From Undaria pinnatifida (Eukaryota; Sar; Phaeophyceae; Laminariales; Alariaceae): a stretch of DNA of 64,000 bases. The notes under the pieces were generated by a model. The model was not told the DNA's origin and made no database searches. It saw nothing but the letters and a program-made list of their open reading frames with translations. Positions 33,321 through 45,473 of the stretch are shown in pieces. The stretch is from NCBI GenBank assembly GCA_012845835.1, contig JABAKD010000023.1:27011972-27075971 (forward strand), in the 5' to 3' direction. A program made the position numbers and the translations under genes. The stretch's first letter is position 1. Each line of letters begins with the position of its first letter.

Positions 33321-34925
33321 TGTCGCCCCCCAATGTTTGAACGCTACGTACTGGAGAACCCAGCACAGGTTTTGAACATTTAAAAAAGGAGACAGGTTTT
33401 CAGGTTCTCTAACGAATCAGAGTATTGTGTTGTACTGTGATAGTCAATGTATATGTTTCCACTTGTTCATTTTCTAGTCATGTCATCCCCTGGGCAGTTA
33501 GAACCACGGGCTTGTATGAGCATGATAGAATTATACTGAAGATGTCAGTCACACTACGAACTACCAGTGGTATGCACTTCCATTCTTCACCAGAACGATC
33601 TGGTCCCGAAATCACGTACTCCACGATAACGACAACATTTTATAACGAACGATGTGTGTATGCGACGTTTGCCTGCAGGGCTTGGTACACACTTAATGAT
33701 TAGTATATTTATGTGCTGAACAACAATTTGCCAGAGAACGATGCATGCATAGTATGCAACACGGTAAACGATTGATGTATCAAAACGATAAGAGTCTGCA
33801 TGACATGACGACAGTGTGGATGCAACAATGACGGCGCAGTATGACGGACTGCGGGTGCATGGTCAACGATAAAGTGGCATGTCTCGTGTGTCGAAAAAGG
33901 CACAATCGACGGAACTGCGAACTGCGAGATCATGACCGCAGGTCAGCAAACGATGGTGGCTGAACGAACGTAATCAGTATACAGGTAAATCTGCATAATG
34001 ACGAGACTTCCTGGCAATGAACGGTTGACTGTGTGCAAGTCTTACGACAGTACGTATTACAACTGGGAGATGTTCCATATGTGGATCTGTTACTTCGGAG
34101 TATACAGCTCACGCGCTCGACTGTAACTCTCTAGTCAATCCAACAAAACAATTCTGACACTGGAGAATACCTTACAAATGCATCCAGGAACCTCCATTAT
34201 CTCATGCAGAACAAACGATGTTCATTAATTGATGAACCTCGAGTCCAATGTATACTTCAAGTATGTGCAGACTGTATACTGCTACAATTTATCAACTAAC
34301 CCATCAATGACGCCCGAGTGTGTACTGCTCGTATATGCACACCCTTGCGTAACTACTGGTTGAACGCCCCCCCGCACTAACACTTACTACCCCAGTGTGT
34401 AGCAGTGTCTGTACCGCGTACGTCTCTAAATCGTTTAGCACTTTATTGACGAGAATAAGGCTATTTCTTCGTGTAAGGTACTTCCACACGAAGAAACGAA
34501 CAAAAACAGGCATCCACTGTTGGTATAAAACCAGGACCTCAGTTGTTGGGCAGCAACAATCGAGTATCCAACCATGGCTCAATATGTGGGCACTACTCCA
34601 CGAAATACACCCAAGCAACCACCACACAAGGACTCATGTGTCAACGACGCACTATTGACGAACGAAACCCGACCGGGAAAAACAAAATAGTGGGGGTGGT
34701 GCAACGATACTGATGACAAGGGACTCCCAGAAGAACGGAGGGTGGTACTGGGGCTTGTATCAGGACGACTGAGCAACAGCGTCTCGTTTACTCTTTGTAC
34801 TTTTGGAAGGATCAAATGCGTGTGGATCTTCAGCTAGAATCCATGAACGATAGGCTCTGATCATCTCATGGCATTGAGGCATAACGTTGACGTGTCTCCA
34901 AATGCCTAAATTGGACAGCTTATCT
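33321..34925 (-). other. 3' region of the Ty3-like element
   Basis: Lies between the integrase end and the 3' LTR. No frame resembles an envelope, chromodomain or other known third ORF. Long frames on both strands (for example 34304-34627) overlap and carry no motif. Confidence 0.6.
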
Positions 34926-37900
34926 TCAACGAGAGAATGATAACTGAAAAATCGTCATTAAAGCTGTACCAGGCCCACGCTTGTGACCTTCGATAGCTCC
35001 AATAGTATACGGGCCGGTGTACGCGGTATCCACAGAGCCGTCTAGAGCAGGTACAGGTACCGGTTTTCCTTGAAATAATTCATCGGGTGCTGTAAAATCC
35101 GGTACGGAACTAGACGCGTCATTATGGTATGCCTTAATACGACCCAAATGAACAGATATTTCCGCAATTTCACCATCTTTCGCAACACGATAAATTACTA
35201 GTGATAACTGTGTACGCACAGTAAAGGGACCACGCCAGGGACTAATTATTTTGGGATTATGTCCATCTGCAACGCTATAGGGACGGTGTACTAACACTTG
35301 ATCCCCACACTGATATTGCGGAATCGACAATTTCTCATTAGATGATGCTGCTTATCGGCACGCTCCTGCAAATTGCGACAAGCAATTTCGTACGCGAGTT
35401 GCAGATTTTCAACAGTGCGGCGGGAATAATCCAGTCGGGTTCCACAACCAGACGTACACGGGACGCCGAGAATAATGTCAACGGGTAACGGAGCTCTACG
35501 GCCGAACATTAAAAAATGACGGGTTTCCTCGAGCGTCTTGTTGTAAGGTATCATGGGCAAGCTGAATCAACGGTAATAATTCTGCCCTTTTGTCGTATTC
35601 GACGGTCACGTACATCGCCAACATAGTACGCATTGTACTATGCACACGCTAACACTGAACTGCTTTGTGGGCAATACGCTGACGTGCGCGTCTTCTTGAA
35701 CCCAAATATGGATTGCAATTCTTTAAGAGCTCGTTTTCGAATTCACATCCCAACTCACTGTGCAGGGTTTCAGGAGCTGAGACAACGGAGAAAACACGTT
35801 CTACGAGAACGCGGGCGATTGTAGCAGCTGACTCGTCACTAATCGCACCTAAAACGAGAAAACGAGTGAGGTGGCCTATCACGGACATTACATACTTCGA
35901 GGGTTTCGACGACGACTTGTTCTACTAAATCGATAGACACATTGAAACGGACGGGAAACGGGACGATGACCAACAGATAATTTCGGAGGACGGTGTGACG
36001 TCTTACGATGTTGGCATGATGAACAATATTTAATGCGCGTTGCTCCGTCTTTCGACATAGTAGGCCACCAATAACGATCTCGGATATTATCGAACTTAGC
36101 TTTAAACGCTAGATTACCTCCAGCCGCCGCTAGATCACGACACGAGTGGACAATTAGTTTTCCGTGAAGCGGTGGGCACGACGAGTTGGTCGCGGAACGA
36201 ACTGCGTTTATGCAGATACCCCGGTAAATACGACCGGAAAAATATTTTTTCGTCCAGAAAATAATGACTCATGGTGTTGTGGGTTTCGCCATCTGGGACG
36301 GGTACGGTAACAGGTGCTTTTACGTATTTGACATACGGACCGAACTCAGCACGTTGTTCTTCCAGTATTTTTCTGGGTCAAGCAACGAAAACAGAGACAC
36401 TGCACTAGCAAACAATTCGCTACTATTCTGTACAAGGTCTACATATTTCGAGGTTTTGTGAATATACTTGGAAATCTCGGGGGGCAGGTGCACGATACGG
36501 TCTGTCGCTCGCAACGTTTCGGCAGCTAGATGCAAGTACTGGCTCTTGCGGTAACGGTTCTTCTTCCACTTCACCAAACAATCGAGACATCGCGTCGGGT
36601 ACTACGTTCAATTTCCCGCGAAGTGTTAAACGGTAAAATCAAAGTTTCGCAACGTAATAGCCCAACTAGTACTTGTGAGCATTTTGGACGCATCCTGCAT
36701 GAAGTGTGAATGGGTTAATGCTTGATGATCAGTGATCACCGTGAAACTGCTTCCCAAATAAAGATGGTCTCCGGTGAGCGAGTGTGAGTACAACTCCACA
36801 ACACTATTTTATTGACGCAGAGTGATGGCGTTGCCCATGTTTGAACCGTAGACTAAAATACGCGATAATGTCAAGTTCAGACGTCGAGTCGTCATTTTTC
36901 GACGGCTGAGCAAGAAAAGGGCCAACTCCTATCTCATTGGCATCTACATGCATAATATATCCACGCTCATAGTGAGGGAATTCCAAGGCTGGGGCAGACA
37001 TCAGTAAACGTTTGATGTGAGCGAACGCGGTATCTTGCGTTTTCCCCCAGGCTTTTTTGAAGCGTGATTTAGTTGCAAACTCTTTACGGGTGAGATCAAC
37101 GAGTGGTGCGATTACTTCGGCGACATTCGACACCAAACGACGCATAAAATTCAGGACCCCTAAAACGGAACGAAGATCTTTGATGCAGGTGGGACTTGGT
37201 AGCTTTTAAATAGCTTTGGTACGGTCTTTCCCAACTGCAACCCCTTCAGCAGGAATAGCATGGCCTAAATATGCAACCGATTTAGGACCGAACGCTGGTT
37301 TAGACGGCTTCAGGGTGAGACCAACTGCTTGCGACGCTGCAAACATGCTTTCTAACGATTTCAAACTATTCTCCCAGGTTGCAGACAAAATGCAGAGATC
37401 GTCCATATAAATGAGCAACTCGGGGATATAACCCAACGTTTCATAAGCCATTTATGTGAAAAACCGTGGGGGCGTTACCCAACACCAGACGGCATACGTT
37501 TATAACAGTACCTGTACCTGCCAGAATTTGTGAGAAATGCTGTATTCTCGACGTGATCATGGTGAACGGGAATCTGCCAATATGCGCTTTGGATGTTAGG
37601 GACACAGATAAATTTGGGGCCTCCGACCATGTCAATGTTGTCCTCAAGAGTAGCCATCGGCCAGGTCTCACGGATACGGTGTTTGTTGATTGTACTTCTA
37701 TGATCAACACAGAAACGAAGTTGACCATCCTTGCGAGCCACGACGGTAACAGGAGATCCCCACGGGCCAGAGCGCTTCTCTATTATATCATCGTTGAGCA
37801 TATCCTGAACACACTTATCGATCACGGCTTGAATGCGCGGGTTAGCTCTATACGGATGACGGCTCACAGGCTTGATCTGAGCGGGAAGGAAAAGCGTTGC

Positions 37901-38736
37901 TTCGGCAGTGTTGCACTTGCCCAACTCCGCTCGTGATAACGATACAACAGGTCGGTATTTTTCACATATATCCAGGATCGCTGACTGCTGTTCAACGGTG
38001 AAGGTAGATTCCACAAATTCTCTGGATAGTGGCGCAATAATTTCAGCACGTGCTGCTACAATTTCGGTCGGGGTATTAGGTGTTGCGGCTACAGCATGCA
38101 CATGCAGCTGAGCAGGAGACACGACGGCAACACTCGACAATTTCCTAATCTCTAATCGTGCATGTAGGGCAAGAGACTCGGAAGATGGAGTAGCTATTTG
38201 AACGGCAACCGATTCATCTGCTGCTAGCCACGTGGTGAGGGTGCGAGCTACGATAACTCGCTCAAATTCGACCGGGCGATTGTCGCAAGACATCATTTTC
38301 CGAGGGTATGCGCGATTCAATAATAAATTTTATATCTTGGAGTGGTTTGATGTCTGTAAGAGCAGTGATCACGGCACTGTGACGGGGGCGTAAATCGATA
38401 CGATTACACAAATTTACAGCGTGTACCTCGGCATCTTTGTGCACTGCGGCTACGGAGCGCAATACAGTGGATGAAGCCACCTGGGAACGAGTACCAGGCG
38501 ACCTATGGGTAGCTGGAATAGTGACAGTACTGGACGAGAAAGTCAAACGTTGATTGTTTCCATTTAAGTATAGCCCCAAAACGAGACATGATATCATTAT
38601 CGACTAATATCTGGTCAGGCCCTAACAATGGGATAACGAGTGCATCAACACGACGTGTGATGTCACCCGGGGTAAGGTACAACTTAATTAACCCCAAGAT
38701 CTCGAGCGACGAGCCATTGGCTGCACTCAGCGACAT
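34926..38736 (-). pseudogene. pol: Ty3-like pol: protease, RT, RNase H, integrase remnants
   Basis: Protease-like: ANGSSLEILGLI and LLGPDQILVDNDIM (38736-38503). RT: GPWGSPVTVVARKDG, FCVDHRSTINKHR, VPNIQSAYWQIPVHH and LLIYMDDLCIL (38320-37206); the first catalytic Asp of the expected LDL.SAYWQ is Asn here, while YMDD survives. RNase H: YIMHVDANEIGVG and NVVPDAMSRL. Integrase: zinc-finger half with YWWP and YCSSC, core with FQCVSIDLVE and LHSELGCEFENEL, so the second Asp of the usual LHSD is Glu; then a GPY/F-like SPWRGPFTVRTQLSLVIYRV. Several frameshifts and stops separate these. The gene is dead. Confidence 0.9.
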
Positions 38737-40448
38737 ACACGATGGTGGGACGGTTTCAATCGGGGCCTTACACGGTTGGGTGTTGTTTCACAATAATAGC
38801 GAAACGCACGCAAAGCCGCTTGCTGAGTCAACAGTCAAAAGCCTGAAACAGCAAGACAATCAACTATCCCGGGGATACGAATCCGCCGAGACGAAAAAGA
38901 GAAAGAAGCAGGTGTTTTTTTTCGAGACAGCGAAGAGCTGAACCACGAATTATTTTTATCATTGGTATTGCAAGGGCATCCGCTACTGACTGCTGCACTA
39001 CAATTAACCTCACGACGTTTCTATCTTGCACCTACTGGAACAGCAGTACTACTAGCGGTGTCCCTCTTCCGACCGCGACGAGGTTCTGAAGGAGAGCTAC
39101 TATTGGTAATCGTATCACACGTATAAGATAAATTGACACTCACGGTTTGCTGTTCTGACCATTTACAATCCGATACACTCCCACTCGTATCACACGCAGC
39201 AAACAAATTCACAGCAGACACAGGTTAGACACAGGTTGCCGTGCTGATAAGCTACGACCCAATATTCGACTACTGACGGTACTCTCTTTTCTGGTATGCA
39301 AGCGGCGCGAATATTTTCTTTACAATTGAAAAATAAAAGACGAAACGGAATCAGGGTATACCTGCACGAGTACCCGAGTACACGAGTCCGCATGATGATG
39401 AGTACATGACAAAGGTGCAGCAACGATGCCGACAACGGCATGCGGCTCCAACACCATGCTGTTGTATGGCGACAGTTAGTGTGATGCGGATGGTATACAC
39501 GTTTGCCATCTTCAGACAATAACGCGGCACGTCTCAACGTAATTTAGTCGCCACCGCTGACTGCCATACTGCTGTTTTGGCGACGCACGGCGATTTGTTT
39601 TTTACGAACATACGAAAACATTGCTATTTGCTTTGTGGATTTTCGTGTATGAAACGAGCATCCAGACGCTCCATTCAAAACTGCAGAAAGAAAAATGCGA
39701 TTGCCAGTGCTCTGACCCGGTACGGTGCTCGGAGAGTACGACGGCAGCAGTAGTACTCACGGTAACGAATACAACCACGGGGCTGCTGCCGCTTGGCAAC
39801 TGCACGCACCAAACGAGTGGGAAAACTCAAACTCGCATGATGATATGCTTTACGTTTGCGTTCTATTGACTGTGATATGATGGGCGGGTAGCACGAACAT
39901 CCTACGACACACGGTAAGGAGGGGTTTCACGAGTCGGCCGAATCAATGGTACTCTGGATACGATCCGAGCGCTATCGATGGATGAACTTTGAACGATTAG
40001 TATTGTCGAGGGTTGTACAATGATCCAGCGCTTGAACTTCGTAGCATAGGCGTTCTAGGTGGGTACCCACACGATGCTGGGCTCACACCTGGGCTCGACA
40101 AAACGGAAATCGTTTACTCATACGCAGAGGTCGACAGCAAGAAATATATTCGTTTCAATGACCCATAAAACGGCAGACACCGTGCGGGATTATAGGTATA
40201 GACTCGCCCCCCGAAGATACGCTTACCGACGCGTCTTGAGCATACCATACCGTAGAAGAAACAAGACTAGCCCACAGCGATTGGAGAGCGTCCTTCGCTT
40301 GTAAACGAGAGTGGTGAAAAGCGTCCTTCGTTGATCGCAACGATGAGAGAGGTATCACAGTCCACGAACGATAACTCGTGACTTCTTTATTGCATTTCGT
40401 GTTTTTTTCGTACGATGTGAAAAAAAAAAAAAATGAACGAGCCCCGAA
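38737..40448 (-). other. 5' region of the Ty3-like element, gag not recognisable
   Basis: Gag is expected here. Minus frames 39221-39021 and 39537-39190 are open but contain no clear CCHC knuckle. Just inside the 5' LTR the sequence is TTCGGGGCTCGTTCA followed by a T-run, not an obvious TGG-initial primer-binding site. Confidence 0.5.
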
Positions 40449-40808
40449 TGAGGGTTTGGGGTAACCCAGGTTCGACTCGCGACTTGCAACAACTTATCTT
40501 CTTGTCTTGCGTAGCGTGGAGGACACGCCAGGTTGAACCAAGGTTCGACGACGAACCAAGCGACTGTAACGATAGAATTGCCACGAGGCAACGAGGGGTG
40601 CTTCAGAGGCAAACAGACAGTCGACAGAGATTACTTGTCAGCGGGAAACGTGATGGCCCGCTTCTCTGTCATCAGAATCTACGGAGACTCCACGACAACT
40701 TTTAGTACGAAAGACACGATATCCAATACCTCTGGAACGGCTACCGTTCATACAAATCTTCACCAGAAGATCTGCCTACGTAACGGTAGAAAGTGTACCT
40801 GCGACCCA
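40449..40808 (-). repeat. Ty3-like 5' LTR
   Basis: 360 bp, partner of 32965-33320. It carries the same TG/CA ends and is followed outward by TATA. Confidence 0.9.
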
Positions 40809-41020
40809 TATATATCATTTTCTTTTTCCGATGAAAACGGGATTCGAAAGCGCACACACCAGGCTCAGAAACGGACAGTATCCATGAGACGACGAAATCA
40901 CAGCGACTCTGTGGTCTAGTGAATAGTCCTGTATATATTCCGATGATACTGGGATTCGAATCCACGCACACTAGGCTCAGAAGCGGACAAGTCTATCCAC
41001 TAGAACACAACGTCACAGTG
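40809..41020 (-). repeat. Two tRNA-like SINE heads in tandem
   Basis: Minus heads at 40835-40905 and 40950-41020 both contain TCTAGTGGATA-like box A and CGAATCC box B with GAGCCT between. Between them lies TGTGGTCTAGTGAATAGTCC on plus, an inverted duplicate of the 5' end of the head. Each unit therefore has inverted copies of the box A region at its edges. Confidence 0.6.
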
Positions 41021-42023
41021 ACGGTGGTGTTGCTAGCAGATTGTCTTACTAATATCGATTTCCTTGGCGGCCTTCATTGTTCTCGCTTCCCACACTAATT
41101 TTTAGATGTCTCTTCGGACGGCTGAGCGATCTCGGATGCCTGAAACAGCGCCTCCTCAGATTTCGTTTTTTTTCAACATTCCCCACCACGTACCGGTACC
41201 ACTACACCAGGTTTGTACATATCAGGTACTACGTTGTGGAATCACATTGCACGCCGAGAGCCAGCTTGATATAGCTCAGCAGCGCAGCGCAGCAACGTGC
41301 AGTGTCGTGCGGTGCGGTGCCGTGCTTTGCCCTGCGTTGCGGTGCTGTGTCGTGTTTCCCTGTGCTTTATTTCGAACATCCAGCATTACTGGGAATGAAA
41401 CGAGGTGCCAGGTACCATCTACCGGTATGTACGTGTTGTGTACTCGTCTTTTGCTTTTCCTTCAGTTGATCTCTTTCGATCCCAGTATTTTGTTCCCCAC
41501 GCAAATTACACCGGTAGTCACAGTGACGGTGGTGTTGCTAGCAGATTGTCTTACTAATATCGATTTCCTTGGCGGCCTTCATTGTTCTCGCTTCCCACAC
41601 TAATTTTTAGATGTCTCTTCGGACGGCTGAGCGATCTCGGATGCCTGAAACAGCGCCTCCTCAGATTTCGTTTTTTTTCAACATTCCCCACCACGTACCG
41701 GTACCACTACACCAGGTTTGTACATATCAGGTACTACGTTGTGGAATCACATTGCACGCCGAGAGCCAGCTTGATATAGCTCAGCAGCGCAGCGCAGCAA
41801 CGTGCAGTGTCGTGCGGTGCGGTGCCGTGCTTTGCCCTGCGTTGCGGTGCTGTGTCGTGTTGCCCTGTGCTTTATTTCGAACATCCAGCATTACTGGGAA
41901 TGAAACGAGGTGCCAGGTACCATCTACCGGTATGTACGTGTTGTGTACTCGTCTTTTGCTTTTCCTTCAGTTGATCTCTTTCGATCCCAGTATTTTGTTC
42001 CCCACGCAAATTACACCGGTAGT
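41014..42023 (+). repeat. 505-bp direct tandem duplication
   Basis: 41014-41518 and 41519-42023 are almost identical (one clear T/G change near 41365/41870). The unit starts in SINE body sequence (TCTTACTAATATCGATTTCC) and runs into the GC-hairpin family. Near identity implies a very recent event or an assembly artefact. Confidence 0.9.
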
Positions 42024-42255
42024 GCCGGTCAGAACGTGACACCGCCAACAAGCACACAGCACAGCACAGGGCAATTAAGCTCTACACAAGCAGCTCTTGG
42101 CAGTATCAATTCGCTGTTAGCTCTGCACTCCTGGCATTATCAATTCGCTGTTTGCACCAAATCATGGGCCTCTTGTTTTGCCCCCGTGTTGTAGTTGCAT
42201 TCTCCCTTGCGCGAGCGTCGCGGGCGGCGTCAGCCGCCCACGGAGCGGAGCTCTT
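41680..42255 (+). mobile_element. GC-hairpin-ended element, copy 1
   Basis: Shared order with 49355-50060, 50926-51470 and 55721-56195: ACGTACCGGTA, CCAGGTTTGTACA, GTGC/GTGCGGTGC tracts, TCAGTTGATCTC, CGGTCAGAACGTGAC, CAAATCATGGGCCTC, then hairpin GCGGGCGGC-GTCA-GCCGCCCAC (42220-42241) and GGAGCGGAGC. The hairpin near one end plus a short conserved tail suggests a Helitron-like 3' end, with no helicase in view. Confidence 0.6.
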
Positions 42256-42839
42256 ATACGCTGTACTATGCCCCTTGAAACAGCGCTCAAAAGTTTCAGG
42301 CTTTTCTGTAGCAAAATTACTTGGGAATTTGTATAGGATCTGCCTTGGGACGCTGAACAGGTTTCAGGCATTTCTTCAGGAATTATAGTTGTCGAAACAA
42401 ACTACTTGCATTAATATAGGATTTGACTGAGGGCGCTCAGCAGATTTCAGGCATTTTTTTCAGGTATTTTACCCGTTGCAGTTAAAATACTTGAAATTTG
42501 TATAGGCTTTGCCTTTGGGCGCTGAGAAGGTTTCAGGCACGTCTCTGGCATTTTTTCAGGGAAATATCTTGATCAGATACGCACGTTTAAGGCACATTCA
42601 GGCACGCCAGGCATTTTCATATCTACTAAGTATATGCATATCTCGACAAAAATCAGAATTTTCATCCCTGCGTTGTGCCTATCTCACGTGCAAGGAAGCG
42701 CCTGCGGCGTGCCCTAAACGGCTACAGGGCCTACATCCAAGCAAACACACAGGATGCTGCCTTTCGTGGACCAGGCGAGGGTTCGTTACACTTGATTTTA
42801 GTGCGGGTTTTGGATTTTTCTGATACTACTCTGTAGTAC
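42256..42839. other. Imperfect TTTCAGGCATTTTTTCAGG repeats
   Basis: Units around GGTTTCAGGCATTT and TTGGGCGCTGAG recur 4-5 times between 42290 and 42560 at ~100-bp spacing. No gene. Confidence 0.5.
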
Positions 42840-43375
42840 TTACTCGCATCAGTGCTGGTTGTTGCTGCTTTGACTTTGAACTCGGCCAGTCCGCTGCCGC
42901 TTTAGGCGCGAAGGCCCGATACCACGGAAACGAAACTGCCGCTTGATGGTGCTGTTGTCTGGTGGTAGTGCTGTTGCTGCTGTGGCTTGGGCACACGCAC
43001 TCACATGGCCTGTCTAGAAAGACGGACATTTGTTGCTCCGTCGACCGTGACTGTTTTACCCCCCTCGTCACAGCGACAGATTGAAGGCTCCCAGAAACGC
43101 AAATAACGTGCAACAGCGCGCACACACCACAACACCATCAGCACCAGCGCTGGTGTTGGCGCTGGTGTTGACACCAACGTGGTGTTGGACCGCCGGCGAC
43201 GCCGTGCGGCGTCGATTTGTCTGAGCATCTGAGCTGCGCGCGGACTCTATCTCTCTCGTGTGCGCCGTGTACGTGGGCCGCCTCTCGGCAATTTCCACAG
43301 TAGCGCCGCAATCGCAGCGCCCTGCCCGGAGCAACCACCACCATAGTTGTCTGCCCTTATAGAATCCTTGCAAAC
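42840..43375 (-). repeat. Inverted partial copy of the 44/52-kb block
   Basis: On minus, positions 43375 to 42840 follow 44180-44640: CGCTGCGATTGCGGCGCT, GAGAGGCGGCCCACGTACAC, GCGCAGCTCAGATGCTCAGA, TTTCTGGGAGCC, then CCAC-rich and TTTCCGTGGTATCGGGCC. This third copy contains an extra GTGTTGGCGCTGGTGTTG microrepeat. The 187-codon minus frame across it is not kept in the other copies. Confidence 0.75.
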
Positions 43376-44179
43376 TCGTGTGTGTTTTGCCGAAATTGCC
43401 GAAATTTCCTGCCGGTAAGCCCATCACATTCCTGGACCCTTCCTCAGGCACAGGAGCTGTCATCCATTGGGACTGCCGAGCTCGATTTTTCGGAGGTTTC
43501 CGTTGGATTTTTTCGATATACGGAGGGGGGAAGTTCTGTATTTTGACCCAAAACCCATCATCCATGTTGAACACATATGGTACCATGTAATACATGAACC
43601 ATAAAGTGACATTATCTATTTTGTACTGCAATGGATAATAATTTTCATGTAACCTAATACGTTGTTGTCTTAATCATGGTTCATTGCAGGCTTTACTCTC
43701 CATTATTACTATTGATTAGGTTTTAACTCATGATAACTTTCTAAAAATAGGCGACCGGCGTATAACGCAGCCTGCAAAGATGAGTATCGACCTCAATATT
43801 GTCGAACTCGCAGCTGACGCTAGACAAATTGGATAACATACATAAAAGATACCAGGTGCAAGGTTTCCCTCCGGAAAGTGCCTAGGGGAGTGGCGCAAGA
43901 ACAAAATAAAAATATTCGTCAACTGACTGCTCGACTGCCTGAGCAAATAAGATGAACATGGTGGTGGTGAAAACTATGTTCATGTCCGCAGCTCGAGAAA
44001 CAAGGGGTGGGGGAAGGTGCCCTCACGGGGACGGTTCGCTCTCTCCCCGTCGTGGCGGATAACCGTAGAAAGTGGTAATCCCAGCACAAGTCTAGATCGA
44101 GTACGATGAGGATTTTTGGCCATGTCGGCAACTAAATAATGGACCATTATTTTTGTAAGGAGTTTATCATGATGACTAT
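43376..44179. other. Intergenic with repeat motifs
   Basis: 43768-43825 carries the CACGCAGC-like terminal motif (ACGCAGCCTGCAAAGATGAG). 43857-43902 (AGGTTTCCCTCCGGAAAGTG, then TAGGGGAGTGG) recurs at 50686-50726. No gene. Confidence 0.5.
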
Positions 44180-45146
44180 TTTTGGCAGTGATTGCACGGA
44201 GCGAGACGCTGCGATTGCGGCGCTGCTGGCAGACTTGCCGGGAGGTGGCCAACGTACACGTCCCACACACGAGAGATAAGAGACGAGCGCGCAGCTCAGA
44301 CGCTCAGATCGTTGACGCCGCAGCGGGCGGCCCAACAACGTGCATCCCCGCTGTAGTCTGGCGAATTGCGGTTCTGGGAGCCCTCGATCTGTCGATGTGA
44401 TGGGCAGTGGGTAGGTCAGGGCCGACGTAGTTTGACAAACGTCTGTCTTCGACACAAGTCGTGAACTTGTATGTAGGTACGCCACAGCAGCAGTAGCACC
44501 ACCACCACCAGACTACAACACCAGCAAGTAGCAGTTTTGTTTCCGTGGTCTCGGGCCCTCTCGGCTGCCAGCGCCAGCGGACTGCCACAGGTAATTCAAA
44601 GGCACAAACTGCGAAGCAGCAGCTGCTAGCAGCTCTCCTCCATGTGTGCGCACGTTAAAATCCCAAACCCCACTCTAAAATCAACTTTCGTTTCGAACCC
44701 TCGCCTGATCCACGAGAGAAACAGTAGGTTGTGAGCTTGCTTGCGTGTATACCCGTTCCACAGAAACACCACCACCCCCAACAGACTGCAACACCAGCAA
44801 GCAACACATTATGATCCGCGGTCCCGCGCCTTTGCGCCTGCTGCGGTAGCGGGCAACCCCTTTGTAGGCCGAGTTCAATCGAAGCCACACAGCAGCAGTG
44901 TGCGTGGAAATGTCGAAATCCATTCCAAGACCAAGTTATATCGAACTTGTCCCCGAGAAAAATCCCGATATTTAATACCGAAAAAAATGTTCCCCATGTA
45001 TGGGATCGGAGCCGAACCTAGCGCATATCTTTGTTGCTGTATGTACTGCTGGCTGAACTGCTGTATGTGCTACATTGCCACAGCAGCAGTACATCACTTA
45101 TGGATATGCCACACGCATGATGTTGCCTGCTGCTTGTGCTGCGGGG

Positions 45147-45473
45147 TGTGGACAGTGGAGCACCAGAGAGTGTGTAGTGTTGGTGGTAAGATACGACAGC
45201 TGATCTTCGTGGTGGCGATTGATTGCTGAGGATCTGATGTGGAGTGTGAACTTTATTTAGATCTGAAGACAGTAGGGGTTTCTATTTATCCTCTTCTGGT
45301 TTCTGGTATGGGGATTGGAGGATGAAGTTTAGATCGCTTGTTTTGTTATGTTCTGGAGCTAATACAACAACTTATCTCTCGTTTAGCACCTAAATGGTGC
45401 TGACCAGCCCCCCTTTCGCCAAGGGGGAACGGCCTCTGGTCAATAGGCCCTGCCCTACCTAGGCGTGTCTATA
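45147..45473 (+). repeat. Element II 5' LTR
   Basis: 327 bp, preceded by the GGGG duplication. Shares its GGGGTTTCTATTTATCCTCT and CACCTAAATGGTGCTGACCA blocks with all other LTRs of the family. Confidence 0.9.

Larger units (their letters stand above)
32965..40808 (-). mobile_element. Ty3/gypsy LTR retrotransposon, full length but decayed
   Basis: Direct LTRs (32965-33320 and 40449-40808) read TGGGTCGCAGG...CAAACCCTCA on minus, with TG/CA ends. Both flanks are TATA (32961-32964 and 40809-40812), a 4-bp target duplication. Order on minus: 5' LTR, ~1.7 kb with poor gag signal, protease, RT, RNase H, integrase, ~1.6 kb 3' region, TTGGGGGGC polypurine-like tract, 3' LTR. PR-RT-RH-IN is the Ty3 order. 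The insertion lies inside a SINE-like unit; the neighbouring unit at 40905-40960 shows the uninterrupted sequence. Confidence 0.92.

Noticed and set aside
43068-43631. 187-codon minus frame
   Set aside because: Spans the end of an inverted block copy; neither of the other two block copies keeps it.
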